A stretch of DNA of 64,000 nucleotides from Gammaproteobacteria bacterium (GTDB lineage: Bacteria > Pseudomonadota > Gammaproteobacteria > JADZEE01), in NCBI GenBank assembly GCA_020850735.1, contig JADZEE010000136.1, positions 90,117-154,116 of the forward strand. Direction: 5' to 3'. The first letter of the stretch is position 1, and each line of letters opens with the position of its first letter. Under the pieces are notes generated by a model. It ran no database searches and was not told the DNA's origin. It saw only the letters and a program-made list of their open reading frames with translations. The translations under genes and the position numbers were made by a program. Shown here in pieces: positions 52,095 to 60,815 of the stretch.

Positions 52095-52811
52095 ATGACT
52101 CCCGAGCGCTTTCGGAAATTGCGCCGCACGCTGGAGTGCCGGCAGCCGGATCTTGCCGTCATCGTCGACGATGTGCACAAGCCGCACAATCTGGCGGCCA
52201 TCGTCAGAACCTGCGACGCCGTCGGCGTCGGGCTGATCCACGCCGTCGCCCGGCGGGAGTCGATACGCGTGGCGCAGAAGACCGCCGGCGGCAGTGGCAA
52301 GTGGGTCGAAGTGCGCGCGCACGCGGATGTCGATGCGGCCTGTGCCAGCGCGCGGGACGCCGGCCAGCGGATCCTGCTCGCCCATCTCGGCCCGGGCAGT
52401 GTGCCGTTCCGCGACATCGACTGGACACGTGCCACGGCGCTCGTGCTCGGTGCGGAGCTCACCGGTCCGTCCGACGCGGCGCGCCGTTGCGCGGATGCGT
52501 CCGTGCACGTGCCGATGATGGGCATGGTCGAGTCCCTGAACGTCTCCGTCGCCTGCGCGCTGCTGCTGTTCGAAGCCGAACGCCAGCGGCGCGCGGCGGG
52601 CCTGTACGCCTCGCCCCGACTGGATGCCGGCGCGCTCGAGCGGCGCCTGTTCGAATGGGCGTATCCGCGCGTGGCCGCCTATTGCGCGACACGCGCGCTG
52701 GTCTACCCGCGGTTGAGCGACAGCGGCGAGATCATCGAGCCACTCGCCGATGGCCGACTGGCAAGCGATCCGGCGGTGGCCATCAGCCGCCCGCGCGAAA
52801 AAACTTCGTGA
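52095..52811 (+). CDS. trmH: tRNA (guanosine(18)-2'-O)-methyltransferase
   Basis: This 238-residue SPOUT methyltransferase begins MTPERFRKLRRTLECRQPDLAVIVDDVHKPHN, parallel to E. coli TrmH. It has the knot motifs NLAAIVRTCDAVGV, ALVLGAELTGPSD and HVPMMGMVESLNVSVACA for SAM and RNA binding. It methylates the 2'-oxygen of G18 in the D-loop of tRNAs. The ATG at 52095 is chosen by homology over 52083 and 51936. It converges on the VKOR gene. Confidence 0.92.
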   Translation: MTPERFRKLRRTLECRQPDLAVIVDDVHKPHNLAAIVRTCDAVGVGLIHAVARRESIRVAQKTAGGSGKWVEVRAHADVDAACASARDAGQRILLAHLGPGSVPFRDIDWTRATALVLGAELTGPSDAARRCADASVHVPMMGMVESLNVSVACALLLFEAERQRRAAGLYASPRLDAGALERRLFEWAYPRVAAYCATRALVYPRLSDSGEIIEPLADGRLASDPAVAISRPREKTS

Positions 52812-52839
52812 CGATCGGCGCGGCGCCGCACGCGCGGGA

Positions 52840-53775
52840 CTATTCGGCCCCCGTCCCGGCGGGCGACGGACCCTGCCAATCGAAGCCCGTTGCCCGCGCG
52901 AGCCGGTGCGGTTCCAGCACCTCCTCGATACGGCGCGCGCCGATGATCCAGGTCGGATAGCCGCTGATCTGCGCGGTCTCGCAGGCCGCCGCCCGCGGCG
53001 CGCCTCGCCCGTTCGGTGAGCACTCTACGTACGGCAGCCGGTGTGCGGAGGCGCCGAACAGTTGTTTCTGTTCCTGGCAGTGGGGACACCAGTAGGCACC
53101 GTAGAACTTCACCCCGGCGGCGCTGAGATGTTCGGCGAGCGCGCGCAGGTACGGGCGCTCGGGCCCGGCGGCCGGATCGAACACGCCGCGGTAGTGCATG
53201 TGCACGAGGGTGAGCATGGCCACGGCGAGCACGATCCCGGTCGGTAGCCACGTGCGCCAGCGAAAACCGGTCAATGCCGGCGGCCGGGAAACACTCGTGC
53301 CGGCGAGCAGGACGATGAGCAGCGCCAGCGACACCATGCACCAGGGGCAGTAGGCGTTGATCTCGATGGCGGTCGCGACGGTGAAGTACACGCTCGCGGA
53401 CACGCCGAGCCACGCGACCAGCCACGCGGCCGCCCATGCACCGGCCACGGCGCGGGCGCGCAGCAGCAGGGCAGCGAGCACCGCATACATCGCCACGCCC
53501 CATACGGCCAGGGGTATGCCCAGCAGGACCGCGTAGCGGCTGTGCTGCACGAGATCACAACCCGAGCCCTCCGTGCAGAAGGGGAGATCGGCGTCGAGCC
53601 AGTGCTGCACGGCGAGGTACAGCGACAACAGCAGGCCCAGCCCGGCGATGCCGGCGAGCCCGCGTACGCGCGCTCCCGGTGCCGGCGTTCGCGCCAGGGT
53701 GCCGTCGCGCTGCGCTTTGCGCGCAAGCTTGCGTTCGGTACGGCTAGCCGGCGTGGCGGGACTGTCGTCGGTCAT
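52840..53775 (-). CDS. VKOR-family disulfide-bond oxidoreductase fused to a thioredoxin-like domain
   Basis: This 311-residue membrane protein has a vitamin K epoxide reductase domain with four to five helices. It has the loop cysteine pair C67/C73 (FCTEGSGC) and the quinone-facing CPWC (143-146). A periplasmic thioredoxin-like domain with CPHC (230-233) and a cis-proline loop (ISGYPTWIIG) follows. Bacterial VKOR-Trx fusions replace or assist DsbA/DsbB in oxidising periplasmic proteins. It is the last gene of the minus-strand run and starts 49 bp after the GGDEF gene. Confidence 0.92.
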   Translation of the reverse strand: MTDDSPATPASRTERKLARKAQRDGTLARTPAPGARVRGLAGIAGLGLLLSLYLAVQHWLDADLPFCTEGSGCDLVQHSRYAVLLGIPLAVWGVAMYAVLAALLLRARAVAGAWAAAWLVAWLGVSASVYFTVATAIEINAYCPWCMVSLALLIVLLAGTSVSRPPALTGFRWRTWLPTGIVLAVAMLTLVHMHYRGVFDPAAGPERPYLRALAEHLSAAGVKFYGAYWCPHCQEQKQLFGASAHRLPYVECSPNGRGAPRAAACETAQISGYPTWIIGARRIEEVLEPHRLARATGFDWQGPSPAGTGAE

Positions 53776-53824
53776 GTACGCGCAAGAATACCGAACGTAC
53801 GCATCGCGAGCGACCGCTATTCCG

Positions 53825-55072
53825 TCAGGTGCTCACGCGATTGCGGCCCTGGTCCTTGGCACGGTAGAGCGCCTGGTCGGCCGCTTTCACGACGTCCTCG
53901 GATGCGCCGCCGCCGGCGGGCGGTACGGCGGCACCGATGCTGATCGTGACCGTCACCGTGTGCTGGCCGGCGCCGCGGGCCGGGCTGCGCCGGCGGTGCC
54001 GATCGCGGGCCGCCCGCGCCGGTGAGCGCAGCGCCAGCGCGTATTCCTGGACCGCGGCGCGCAAGGCTTGCAGGTGCGGCAGCGCGCGTTCCATGCGCTG
54101 GCCGTCGAAAACGATGGCGAACTCCTCGCCGCCGTAACGGAACACGCGCCCGCCGCCGCCGATCCGGCGCAGCCGGGTGGCGATCATTTTCAGCACCTGG
54201 TCGCCGACGTCGTGACCCCAGGTGTCGTTGAGCTTCTTGAAGTGGTCGATGTCGAGCATGGCAATGACGTATTGGCGGCCGAGACGCGCGATCTGATCGT
54301 TGAACGCGCGTCTGCCCGGCAGTCCGGTCAGCTCGTCGCGATACGCCAGATGCAGCGAGCGGTGCAGCATCGCGAACACGAGCACCAGGGCGGCTGCGGC
54401 AACGTAGGCGCCAGCGGCCGCGGTCGTTGCCGCGCCGCAGGCGAGCGCCATGGCCAGCGCACAGCCAAGGAACCCGCCGGCGTCCGGCCCGGGCGCGCGC
54501 AGCAGCGCGGCCAGTGGAATGAGAACGGCCACCGCGAATGCCAGCAACGCGAGATCCGGCAGCGTCGTGACCGGCAGTTGCGGGACGAAGGGCACCTCGA
54601 TGTGCAGCCACGCCGCGAGCGCCTGCGGCCGGGTGGCGAGCAGGCCGGCGGCGAGCGCGATCTGCGTGCCGAGCAGCAGCCAGCGCCACAGGGCCGGCCG
54701 TGACAGCACGCCCCGTTCGCGCGCGAGAAACACGATCGCCAGATTGAGCGGTGCGAGCGTGGCGGCCAGCGCCCGCGCCGCCTCGGCGACCGGCGCCTGG
54801 GCCGCCGGCACATTGAGCGCCAGCCACGCCGCCGCCACGATGGCCAGGACGAACACCATGCGCCCGTGCCGGTATGCGAGGGCGAGCGCGGCGGCGACGA
54901 TGATCAGCACGGCCGGCAGCGCTACGAACACGGTGTGGGGAAGCAGCAGCCGCGCGTAGGGCAAGCCCAGCCATACAGCCGCGATCACCGCGCACGGCGC
55001 TGCCAGCGCGGCGAACACACCGCCGGCGTCGAACGCCAGCGTCGGGTACGCGGGACGTGGACGTGCTTTCAT
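53825..55072 (-). CDS. Membrane-bound GGDEF diguanylate cyclase
   Basis: This 415-residue protein has about eight N-terminal hydrophobic segments (to about residue 235) and a C-terminal GGDEF domain. It has DELTGLPGRRAFNDQI, DIDHFKKLNDTWGHDVGDQVLK and the active site YGGEEFAIVF. The GGEEF form is catalytically competent in known enzymes. No RxxD inhibitory site is seen five residues before it. A basic insert (RSPARAARDRHRRRSPARGAGQ) lies between the last helix and the final strands. The ATG at 55072 overlaps the preceding stop as TGATG. Confidence 0.9.
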   Translation of the reverse strand: MKARPRPAYPTLAFDAGGVFAALAAPCAVIAAVWLGLPYARLLLPHTVFVALPAVLIIVAAALALAYRHGRMVFVLAIVAAAWLALNVPAAQAPVAEAARALAATLAPLNLAIVFLARERGVLSRPALWRWLLLGTQIALAAGLLATRPQALAAWLHIEVPFVPQLPVTTLPDLALLAFAVAVLIPLAALLRAPGPDAGGFLGCALAMALACGAATTAAAGAYVAAAALVLVFAMLHRSLHLAYRDELTGLPGRRAFNDQIARLGRQYVIAMLDIDHFKKLNDTWGHDVGDQVLKMIATRLRRIGGGGRVFRYGGEEFAIVFDGQRMERALPHLQALRAAVQEYALALRSPARAARDRHRRRSPARGAGQHTVTVTISIGAAVPPAGGGASEDVVKAADQALYRAKDQGRNRVST

Positions 55073-55758
55073 CACCGGGCGCGCGGCACTGCGTCCAGCC
55101 GCGCACTGACCCGCCACAGCGCATGTCCGCTCGCGCGGTACTTGCGTTCGAACGGTGACAGGGGCTCGCCCTGCAGGCGCTCGATCCACGGCTCGCGAAC
55201 GCCCGAGTCGAGCAGCGCCTGCGCGAATTCGGCCGCGAACACGGCCCAGTTGGTGTGCAGCTCGAGCCACCCGCCGAGCGCGATGGCGACGGGAAACACG
55301 GGGTGGGCGTGCCAGCGGCGCTTGAGGTGACGCGCCTTGGGCCAGGGGTTGGGGTAGAGCAGGTAATGGCGTGCGAGCTGCCATCCCGCCGCCGCCGCCA
55401 GTCGCCAGAAGTCGGCAAGATCGCAGCAGGCGAGCACCGGGCCGCGGTCGCCGCCGCTCACGCCGTCGCGGTACGGGCCGTACCGCAGCCGCCGCCGGTT
55501 ACGATCGATTCCGACGACGAAGGCGTCGGGGTAGCGGCGCGCGAGCGCCTGCGTGCTGGTGCCGGTGCCGCAGCCCGCGTCGAGCACGATCGGACCGTTG
55601 CGGGCGCGCCGGAGCACCTCGATGCGTTCGAACACCTGCCGGCTGGCAGCCGCGATCGGGCGCCGGTAAGCGCCGTGCCGGTAGCGCGCGATCACCGCGC
55701 ACAGTCGGACGTGGGGGGCCGCCTGCGAACTGTCGACCGGACGACTGTTGCCCGGCAC
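55072..55758 (-). CDS. TrmB-like SAM-dependent methyltransferase
   Basis: This roughly 228-residue protein resembles tRNA (guanine46-N7)-methyltransferases. It has the SAM site VLDAGCGTGTSTQALARRYPD, VVGIDRNRRRL, and the signature LYPNPWPKARHLKRRWHAHP followed by GGWLELHTNW. It differs from TrmB proper (usually FPDPWxKxRHxKRR), so it may be a divergent paralogue. The start is uncertain: GTG 55758, 8 bp after the pyrK stop, is chosen over 55815, which lies inside pyrK. Its location in the pyrimidine run is unusual. Confidence 0.78.
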   Translation of the reverse strand: MPGNSRPVDSSQAAPHVRLCAVIARYRHGAYRRPIAAASRQVFERIEVLRRARNGPIVLDAGCGTGTSTQALARRYPDAFVVGIDRNRRRLRYGPYRDGVSGGDRGPVLACCDLADFWRLAAAAGWQLARHYLLYPNPWPKARHLKRRWHAHPVFPVAIALGGWLELHTNWAVFAAEFAQALLDSGVREPWIERLQGEPLSPFERKYRASGHALWRVSARLDAVPRAR

Positions 55759-55765
55759 GTGCTTG

Positions 55766-56695
55766 TCAACGGCCGAAGCGGACGCTGGCCGCCTCGAAGA
55801 CCGGCCCGTCGACACAGACCCGCTTCATGGCCGGGCCGGCGGGTGTTTCGATCCGGACCGCGCAACCGGCACAGCCCCCGACTGCGCATGCCATGTATTC
55901 CTCCAGCGAGATCTGGCACGGCAGCCGGTACTCGGCGGCGAGCTGTTGCACGGCGACGAGCATCGCGGTCGGTCCGCAGGCGTAGAGCTCCACTTCGGCA
56001 TGCGCGGCGGGTGGCAGGGCGTCCAGCCAGCAGCGGGCGAGTTCGGTCACGAATCCCTCGTGGCAGCCGCTGTAGCCTGCGGCGCTCGCCAGCCGGCTCG
56101 CGATGCCCCAGTCGTCCAGCAGCGGCATCGCCGCGATGACAGCGGCGGGCAAGCCGGGGACGAGCAGGCGCGAGGGGCGCGGCGTGAAGGGAAACGGCAC
56201 CTCCGAGCCCATCAGCACCAGGGGCACGGGCGCCGGGTGCGCGCGACGCATGTGCTCCGCCAGGAACAGCATCGGCGGTATGCCGACGCCGCCGCCGAGC
56301 AGCACGGGTCGCGGGCGGTAGCCTTCGAGACGAAAGGGCACCCCGATCGGACCGATGAGGCTCAGGTGCTCGCCGACCGTACGCGCAGCCAGCAGCCGTG
56401 TGCCCCGACCGTGCACCTTGTACAGGATTTCGATGCTGCCACGCGCGGGGTGGGCGCGCATGATCGACATGGGCCGGCGCATCGCCAGCGCCGGGTCGCA
56501 GGACAGGTGCACGAACTGGCCTGGCAGCGCCCGGGCGGCAGTTTCCGGGGCTTCGAGCACGAGCACGTGCTGGTGGCCGGGGTGCGCGTCGTGCGCGAGG
56601 ATGCGGGTTCGTTCGACGAACAGCGTCCCGCGCGACGGCGGATGCGCGCCTGCCTGCCGGGTGGCGCCCGCAGCGCCCGCCAGGGCGACTGTCAC
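55766..56695 (-). CDS. pyrK: Dihydroorotate dehydrogenase electron-transfer subunit (PyrK-like)
   Basis: This 309-residue protein has an FAD domain (LPGQFVHLSCDP, RRPMSI), an NAD-binding domain (VLLGGGVGIPPMLFLAEH, YACGPTAMLVAV) and a C-terminal [2Fe-2S] motif. The motif is C270-x4-C275-xx-C278-x15-C294 (CAVGGCAGC, then VCVDGP). This is the PyrK layout of class 1B dihydroorotate dehydrogenases, which use NAD+. The GTG at 56695 overlaps the pyrX stop (GTGA). The track start at 57166 is a shadow of the pyrX frame. No pyrD/PyrDB gene is next to it, so its partner must lie elsewhere. Confidence 0.83.
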   Translation of the reverse strand: MTVALAGAAGATRQAGAHPPSRGTLFVERTRILAHDAHPGHQHVLVLEAPETAARALPGQFVHLSCDPALAMRRPMSIMRAHPARGSIEILYKVHGRGTRLLAARTVGEHLSLIGPIGVPFRLEGYRPRPVLLGGGVGIPPMLFLAEHMRRAHPAPVPLVLMGSEVPFPFTPRPSRLLVPGLPAAVIAAMPLLDDWGIASRLASAAGYSGCHEGFVTELARCWLDALPPAAHAEVELYACGPTAMLVAVQQLAAEYRLPCQISLEEYMACAVGGCAGCAVRIETPAGPAMKRVCVDGPVFEAASVRFGR

Positions 56696-57990
56696 GGCCG
56701 CCCGCCGTGGGCGGACGGCAGCTCGTACACCAGCCGGCCGGCGACGAGCGTATGCGTGACCCGACCCGTCAGGGTGCGCCCGAGAAACGGGCTGTTCTTG
56801 CCGGCGCTCACCAGCGTGGCCGCAACCGGCGTCCAACTCGCGTCCAGGTCGAATACACACACGTCCGCGCGGGCGCCCACACCGAGGTGGCCGCAGTCGA
56901 GGCCGAGGATCCCGGCCGGACCGCAGGTCAGGGCTTCGAGCGCGCGCACGAGCGCGAGCTCGCCGTCGCGCACGAGCGCGAGGCTCAGCGGCAACAGCGT
57001 CTCGAGCGCCGAGATCCCGGGCATGGTGGCACTGAACGGCGCGGACTTGGCGTCGTGATCGTGCGGCTGGTGGTCCGAGCACACCGCCGCAATGACACCG
57101 CGCGCTAGCCCCTGCCGCAGCCCCGTGCGATCGCGCCGGCTGCGCAGCGGCGGCTGCACGTGGCACATGGCATCGTACTGGCCGACGTCCTCGTCGATGA
57201 GGTGCAGGTGGTGCGCGCTGACGTCGGCACTGACCGCCAGGCCACGCCGGCGCGCTTCGCCGATCATGCGCGCCCCGCGTGCGGTCGATATGCGGCCGAA
57301 GTGCGCCCGCACGCCGCTGTGCTCCACCAGCAGCAGATCGCGTGCGAGGGCGACGGTCTCGGCGCTCTGCGGTATCGCCGGGATACCCAGACGTGTGCTG
57401 GTCACGCCCTCGTGCATGCAGCCGTGACGGCCGAGCCAGTAATCCTGCGGCTGTATGAACACCGCCAGCCCGCAGGTCGCCGCGTACTCGAACGCGCGGC
57501 GCAGCACTTCGGTGCTGGCAATGGGTTGGGCCGCGTTACTCACGCCGACGCAGCCGACCTGCTTCAGGGCGTGCATTTCCGCCAGTACCTCGCCGGCGAG
57601 CCCGCGGGTCAAGGCGCCCAGGCACACCACCCGGGCGCGCCCTGCGGCGGCCGCGCGCTGATGAATGAGCTCGGCGACGGCGGGCGTATCCACCACCGGC
57701 GCGGTGTCGGGCGGACAGCACAGCGTCGTGATGCCGCCGGCGACGGCAGCCAGCGTTTCGGTCGCGACCGTGGCTTTGTGCTCCGCGCCGGGCTCGCGCA
57801 CCCGCGCCGCGAGATCGACCAGGCCCGGGCAGACGATGCGCCCGCGGGCGTCGATCGTGCGCCGTGCCTCGAATCCCGCGGGTGCCCGCCCGAGCCCGAC
57901 CACCTGCCCCTGGGCGATGTACAGATCGCGCCGGGCGTCGATGCCGTGCGCCGGATCGATGAGCCGGCCGCCGCTGATGCGGATCTGCAT
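56692..57990 (-). CDS. pyrX: Pseudo-dihydroorotase (PyrX/PyrC'), ATCase partner
   Basis: This 432-residue dihydroorotase-like protein lacks the zinc-binding HxH. Active enzymes have DxHVHxREPG, but here the motif is DLAARVREPG, so both histidines are lost. Other features remain (GGITTLCCPPDTAPVVDT, SADVSAHHLHL, CSDHQPHDHD). In Pseudomonas such inactive PyrC' chains are needed to build the active ATCase dodecamer. It directly follows pyrB with no spacing, as expected for that complex. A functional PyrC must be encoded elsewhere. Confidence 0.9.
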   Translation of the reverse strand: MQIRISGGRLIDPAHGIDARRDLYIAQGQVVGLGRAPAGFEARRTIDARGRIVCPGLVDLAARVREPGAEHKATVATETLAAVAGGITTLCCPPDTAPVVDTPAVAELIHQRAAAAGRARVVCLGALTRGLAGEVLAEMHALKQVGCVGVSNAAQPIASTEVLRRAFEYAATCGLAVFIQPQDYWLGRHGCMHEGVTSTRLGIPAIPQSAETVALARDLLLVEHSGVRAHFGRISTARGARMIGEARRRGLAVSADVSAHHLHLIDEDVGQYDAMCHVQPPLRSRRDRTGLRQGLARGVIAAVCSDHQPHDHDAKSAPFSATMPGISALETLLPLSLALVRDGELALVRALEALTCGPAGILGLDCGHLGVGARADVCVFDLDASWTPVAATLVSAGKNSPFLGRTLTGRVTHTLVAGRLVYELPSAHGGRP

Positions 57991-58968
57991 TCAGTCGCTC
58001 CGCTCGCCGCCGGCGAGGCTGCCCATCGCCATCGCCATGACCGCCATGCGAATGGCGATGCCGTGGCTGACCTGCTGCAGGATGACCGACCGGCCGCCGT
58101 CGGCCACCGCCGAATCGATCTCGATGCCGCGGTTGATCGGCCCGGGATGCATGACGATGACGTCCGGCCGGGCGGCCGCGAGCCGTGCCTCCGTCAGGCC
58201 GTAGAGGCGGAAATACTCCTGTCCGCTCGGCAGCAGCGCGCCGGCCATGCGCTCCTGCTGCAGGCGCAGCATGACGACGACGTCACAATCGGCCAGGCCG
58301 GCGTCGAGCTCGTGGAAAACGCGTACCCCGAGTGCCTCGATGCCGTCCGGCACGAGGGTGCGCGGGCCGACGACGCGGATGTCCCGGGTGCCGAGCGCGC
58401 GCAGCGCGTGGATTTCCGAACGCGCCACGCGCGAGTGCAGGATGTCGCCGACGATGGCGACCGCGAGGCCGCTGAAACCCGGTTTGTGTCTGCGAATGGT
58501 GAACACGTCGAGCAAAGCCTGGGTCGGGTGCGCGTGGCGGCCGTCACCGGCGTTGATCACGCGGATGTGCGGGGCGACGTTGCGGGCGATGAAATGGGCC
58601 GCGCCGGAGGTCTCGTGCCGGACCACGAACATGTCGCAGTGCATCGCCTCGAGCGTGCGCAGGGTGTCGAGCAGGGTTTCGCCCTTTTTCGTCGCCGAAG
58701 CCTCGATGTTCAGATTGAGGACGTCGGCGGACAGGCGCTTGGCGGCCAGCTCGAAGGTGGTGCGCGTGCGGGTGCTCGGTTCGAAGAACAGGTTGACGAT
58801 GGTCTTGCCGCGCAGCAACGGGACCTTCTTGACCGCCCGGTCACCGACGCCGGCGAACTGTTCGGCCGCGTCGAGGATGCGCGCGAGCAGGGCCCGCGGC
58901 AAACCGTCGATATCGAGAAAATGCTTCAGCCGGCCCTGCTCATCGAGCTGCAGATCGCGCGTCGTCAT
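57991..58968 (-). CDS. pyrB: Aspartate carbamoyltransferase catalytic subunit
   Basis: This 325-residue ATCase has the carbamoyl phosphate loop [36 protein letters not shown] and [10 protein letters not shown]. It makes N-carbamoyl-aspartate, the committed step of pyrimidine synthesis. The N-terminus ([21 protein letters not shown]) resembles the Pseudomonas type that binds effectors and the PyrC' partner. The ATG at 58968 is chosen; 58995 is possible. It sits between pyrR and pyrX in one operon. Confidence 0.95.
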   Translation of the reverse strand: MTTRDLQLDEQGRLKHFLDIDGLPRALLARILDAAEQFAGVGDRAVKKVPLLRGKTIVNLFFEPSTRTRTTFELAAKRLSADVLNLNIEASATKKGETLLDTLRTLEAMHCDMFVVRHETSGAAHFIARNVAPHIRVINAGDGRHAHPTQALLDVFTIRRHKPGFSGLAVAIVGDILHSRVARSEIHALRALGTRDIRVVGPRTLVPDGIEALGVRVFHELDAGLADCDVVVMLRLQQERMAGALLPSGQEYFRLYGLTEARLAAARPDVIVMHPGPINRGIEIDSAVADGGRSVILQQVSHGIAIRMAVMAMAMGSLAGGERSD

Positions 58969-59009
58969 CGAGCATCGGGCAGGCAGTGCCGGCACCTTCA
59001 GGTCTTGGC

Positions 59010-59531
59010 TCAGCCCCGTCTGTGGATCACGAGCTCCAGCGGTTCGGGGCCCGAAAGTTTAACATGCTCGCCCTCGCCCAGACGCATGCGCGTGCCGGCC
59101 ACGGCGGCCTCGATGGGCAGCTCCCGTCCGCCGCGGTCGGCGAGCACGACGAGCGTGATGCTCGCGGGGCGGCCATAATCGAAGATCTCGTTCATGGCCG
59201 CGCGGATGGTGCGGCCGGTGTAGAGAATGTCGTCCACGAGGACGATGTGGCGATCCTCCACCGTAAACGGCAGGTGCGACGGGGTCACCGTCGGGTGCAT
59301 GCCGACGCGGCTGAAGTCGTCGCGATAGAAGGCGATGTTCAGCTCACCGATCGGTCCGGTATGCGCGAGCAGGCGGCGCAGCTCGTGCGCCACCCACACG
59401 CCGCCCGTGTGGATGCCGATCATGTTCCACTCGGCGATACCGCGTTCGGCGTTCAGGGCCGACAGGGTCTTCGCCATGGTGTCCATCCAGGCGCCGACTT
59501 CGGTCGCGCCGATGCGCTTCTTCGCGCTCAC
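59010..59531 (-). CDS. pyrR: PyrR-type uracil phosphoribosyltransferase/regulator
   Basis: This 173-residue phosphoribosyltransferase has the PRPP-binding motif [16 protein letters not shown] at about residue 100. In Bacillus PyrR binds pyr mRNA; in pseudomonads its regulatory role is different. It may act here mainly as a regulator of pyrB expression or in UMP salvage. Its ATG overlaps the ruvX stop (ATGA). Confidence 0.94.
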   Translation of the reverse strand: MSAKKRIGATEVGAWMDTMAKTLSALNAERGIAEWNMIGIHTGGVWVAHELRRLLAHTGPIGELNIAFYRDDFSRVGMHPTVTPSHLPFTVEDRHIVLVDDILYTGRTIRAAMNEIFDYGRPASITLVVLADRGGRELPIEAAVAGTRMRLGEGEHVKLSGPEPLELVIHRRG

Positions 59532-60019
59532 CGCCGCCGTTCGCCACCTCTGGCGTGCGCGAGTTCGTGCAGCCAGGATTCCAGGATCACCTGGGCGGCG
59601 ACCGCATCCACACCGGCCCGCCGGCCGGGACGCGCCACCGCTTCCACGCTGGACAGCCGTTCATCGACGGTGGCCACCGGCAGACGGAAACGGCGCTCCA
59701 GCGCGCGCACGAAGCGCGCAATCGGCGCCGCGAGCTCGTGTTCGCCGGCGTCGGCGTGCCGGGGCAGGCCGACCACGATGAGATCCGGCGACCAGGCCTC
59801 GACCAGGGACGCGATGGCTTGCCAGTCGGGGGCGCCACGGCGCGTGTCGACGACCGCCAGCGGGCTTGCCGCCCCGGTGAGCGTGTCGCCCACGGCGACG
59901 CCGATCCGCCTGCTGCCGTAGTCGAACGCGAGCACCGTAGCGGGTTCGCGGTCGGCGCCGCCCGGATCGCGACCGACCGCACGCGCCGGGGCGGCCGGCG
60001 CGGGGCCGTCGCCGTTCAT
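59528..60019 (-). CDS. ruvX: Putative pre-16S rRNA nuclease YqgF/RuvX
   Basis: This 163-residue RNase H-fold protein begins after a short alanine/proline-rich extension with VLAFDYGSRRIGVAVGD. LIVVGLPRHADAGEH follows, then the C-terminal acidic site VDERLSSVEA and DAVAAQVILESWL. It matures the 5' end of 16S rRNA or processes junction-like nucleic acids. The ATG at 60019 overlaps the algH stop (ATGA), and its own stop overlaps pyrR. Confidence 0.93.
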   Translation of the reverse strand: MNGDGPAPAAPARAVGRDPGGADREPATVLAFDYGSRRIGVAVGDTLTGAASPLAVVDTRRGAPDWQAIASLVEAWSPDLIVVGLPRHADAGEHELAAPIARFVRALERRFRLPVATVDERLSSVEAVARPGRRAGVDAVAAQVILESWLHELAHARGGERRR

Positions 60020-60576
60020 GCGTGTCCGACCTGGTGCGAAATACTGGCGAGATCGACGCCGAGCACGCGCGCCGCCGCCCGCCACCGTGCTTCCGGCGCG
60101 GTCCGAAACATGATGTCCGGGTCCGCCGGACCGCTCAGCCAGGCGTTCTCGGCGATCTCGCGTTCGAGCTGGCCCGCGCCCCAGCCGGCGTAGCCCAGGG
60201 CGATGAGCATGTCCTGCGGGCCCTGGCCGTGCGCAATGGCCTCGAGAATGTCGCGTGAGGTGGACACGCCGATTTCGCCGGTGACCTCGATGGTCGAGCC
60301 CCAGTCGTGCGTCGGCCGGTGCAGGATGAATCCCCGGTCCGGCTGTACCGGGCCCCCTTCGAACACCGGACAGTCCCGGATCGCGTTCGTGGCCGGCGCC
60401 AGCTCCATTTGCGAGAGCACTTCGCCCAGGCCGATCGCCATGCGCCGGTTGATGACGATGCCCATGGCGCCTTCCTCGTTGTGGGCGCAGATATAAGTCA
60501 CCGTCTGATGGAAATTCGGATCCATCAGGGTGGGCATGGCGATGAGAAAGTGGTTGGTCAGATCGAGTTGGGCCAT
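60016..60576 (-). CDS. algH: AlgH/YqgE family protein
   Basis: This 186-residue UPF0301 protein has LTNHFLIAMPTLMDPNFHQTVTYICAHNEEGAMGIVINR and FEGGPVQPDRGFILH. YAGWGAGQLEREIAENAWL near the C-terminus is also typical. Its molecular role is unclear; in Pseudomonas it affects alginate and other regulons. It is the first gene of the algH-ruvX-pyrR-pyrB-pyrX-pyrK run. The ATG at 60576 is chosen by homology over the track start at 60642. Confidence 0.94.
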   Translation of the reverse strand: MAQLDLTNHFLIAMPTLMDPNFHQTVTYICAHNEEGAMGIVINRRMAIGLGEVLSQMELAPATNAIRDCPVFEGGPVQPDRGFILHRPTHDWGSTIEVTGEIGVSTSRDILEAIAHGQGPQDMLIALGYAGWGAGQLEREIAENAWLSGPADPDIMFRTAPEARWRAAARVLGVDLASISHQVGHA

Positions 60577-60815
60577 GACCCTAGTATCCGTAGAGCCCTG
60601 CGGGCTGACAAGGGCGCGGTCCAATACAGCCAGGGGCTGCACCTCATTGGTTGATAGCGACCAGATTGGCTATCGCCCGTGCCGGGATACAGGCTTTCTT
60701 CCCTATGATATTCCGCAAGTTAGTGTATCCACGCAGGTACGGCATGGCGCTTGCTAACGGTCTGTTCCCCACCGGCGTGATACGTCGTCAACCAGCATCA
60801 GGGAGTCAGGCTTCG

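Noticed and set aside
53817-55418. 533-residue minus-strand ORF in a second frame over the GGDEF gene
   Set aside because: The other frame contains the GGEEF active site and membrane helices; this one is arginine-rich shadow sequence.
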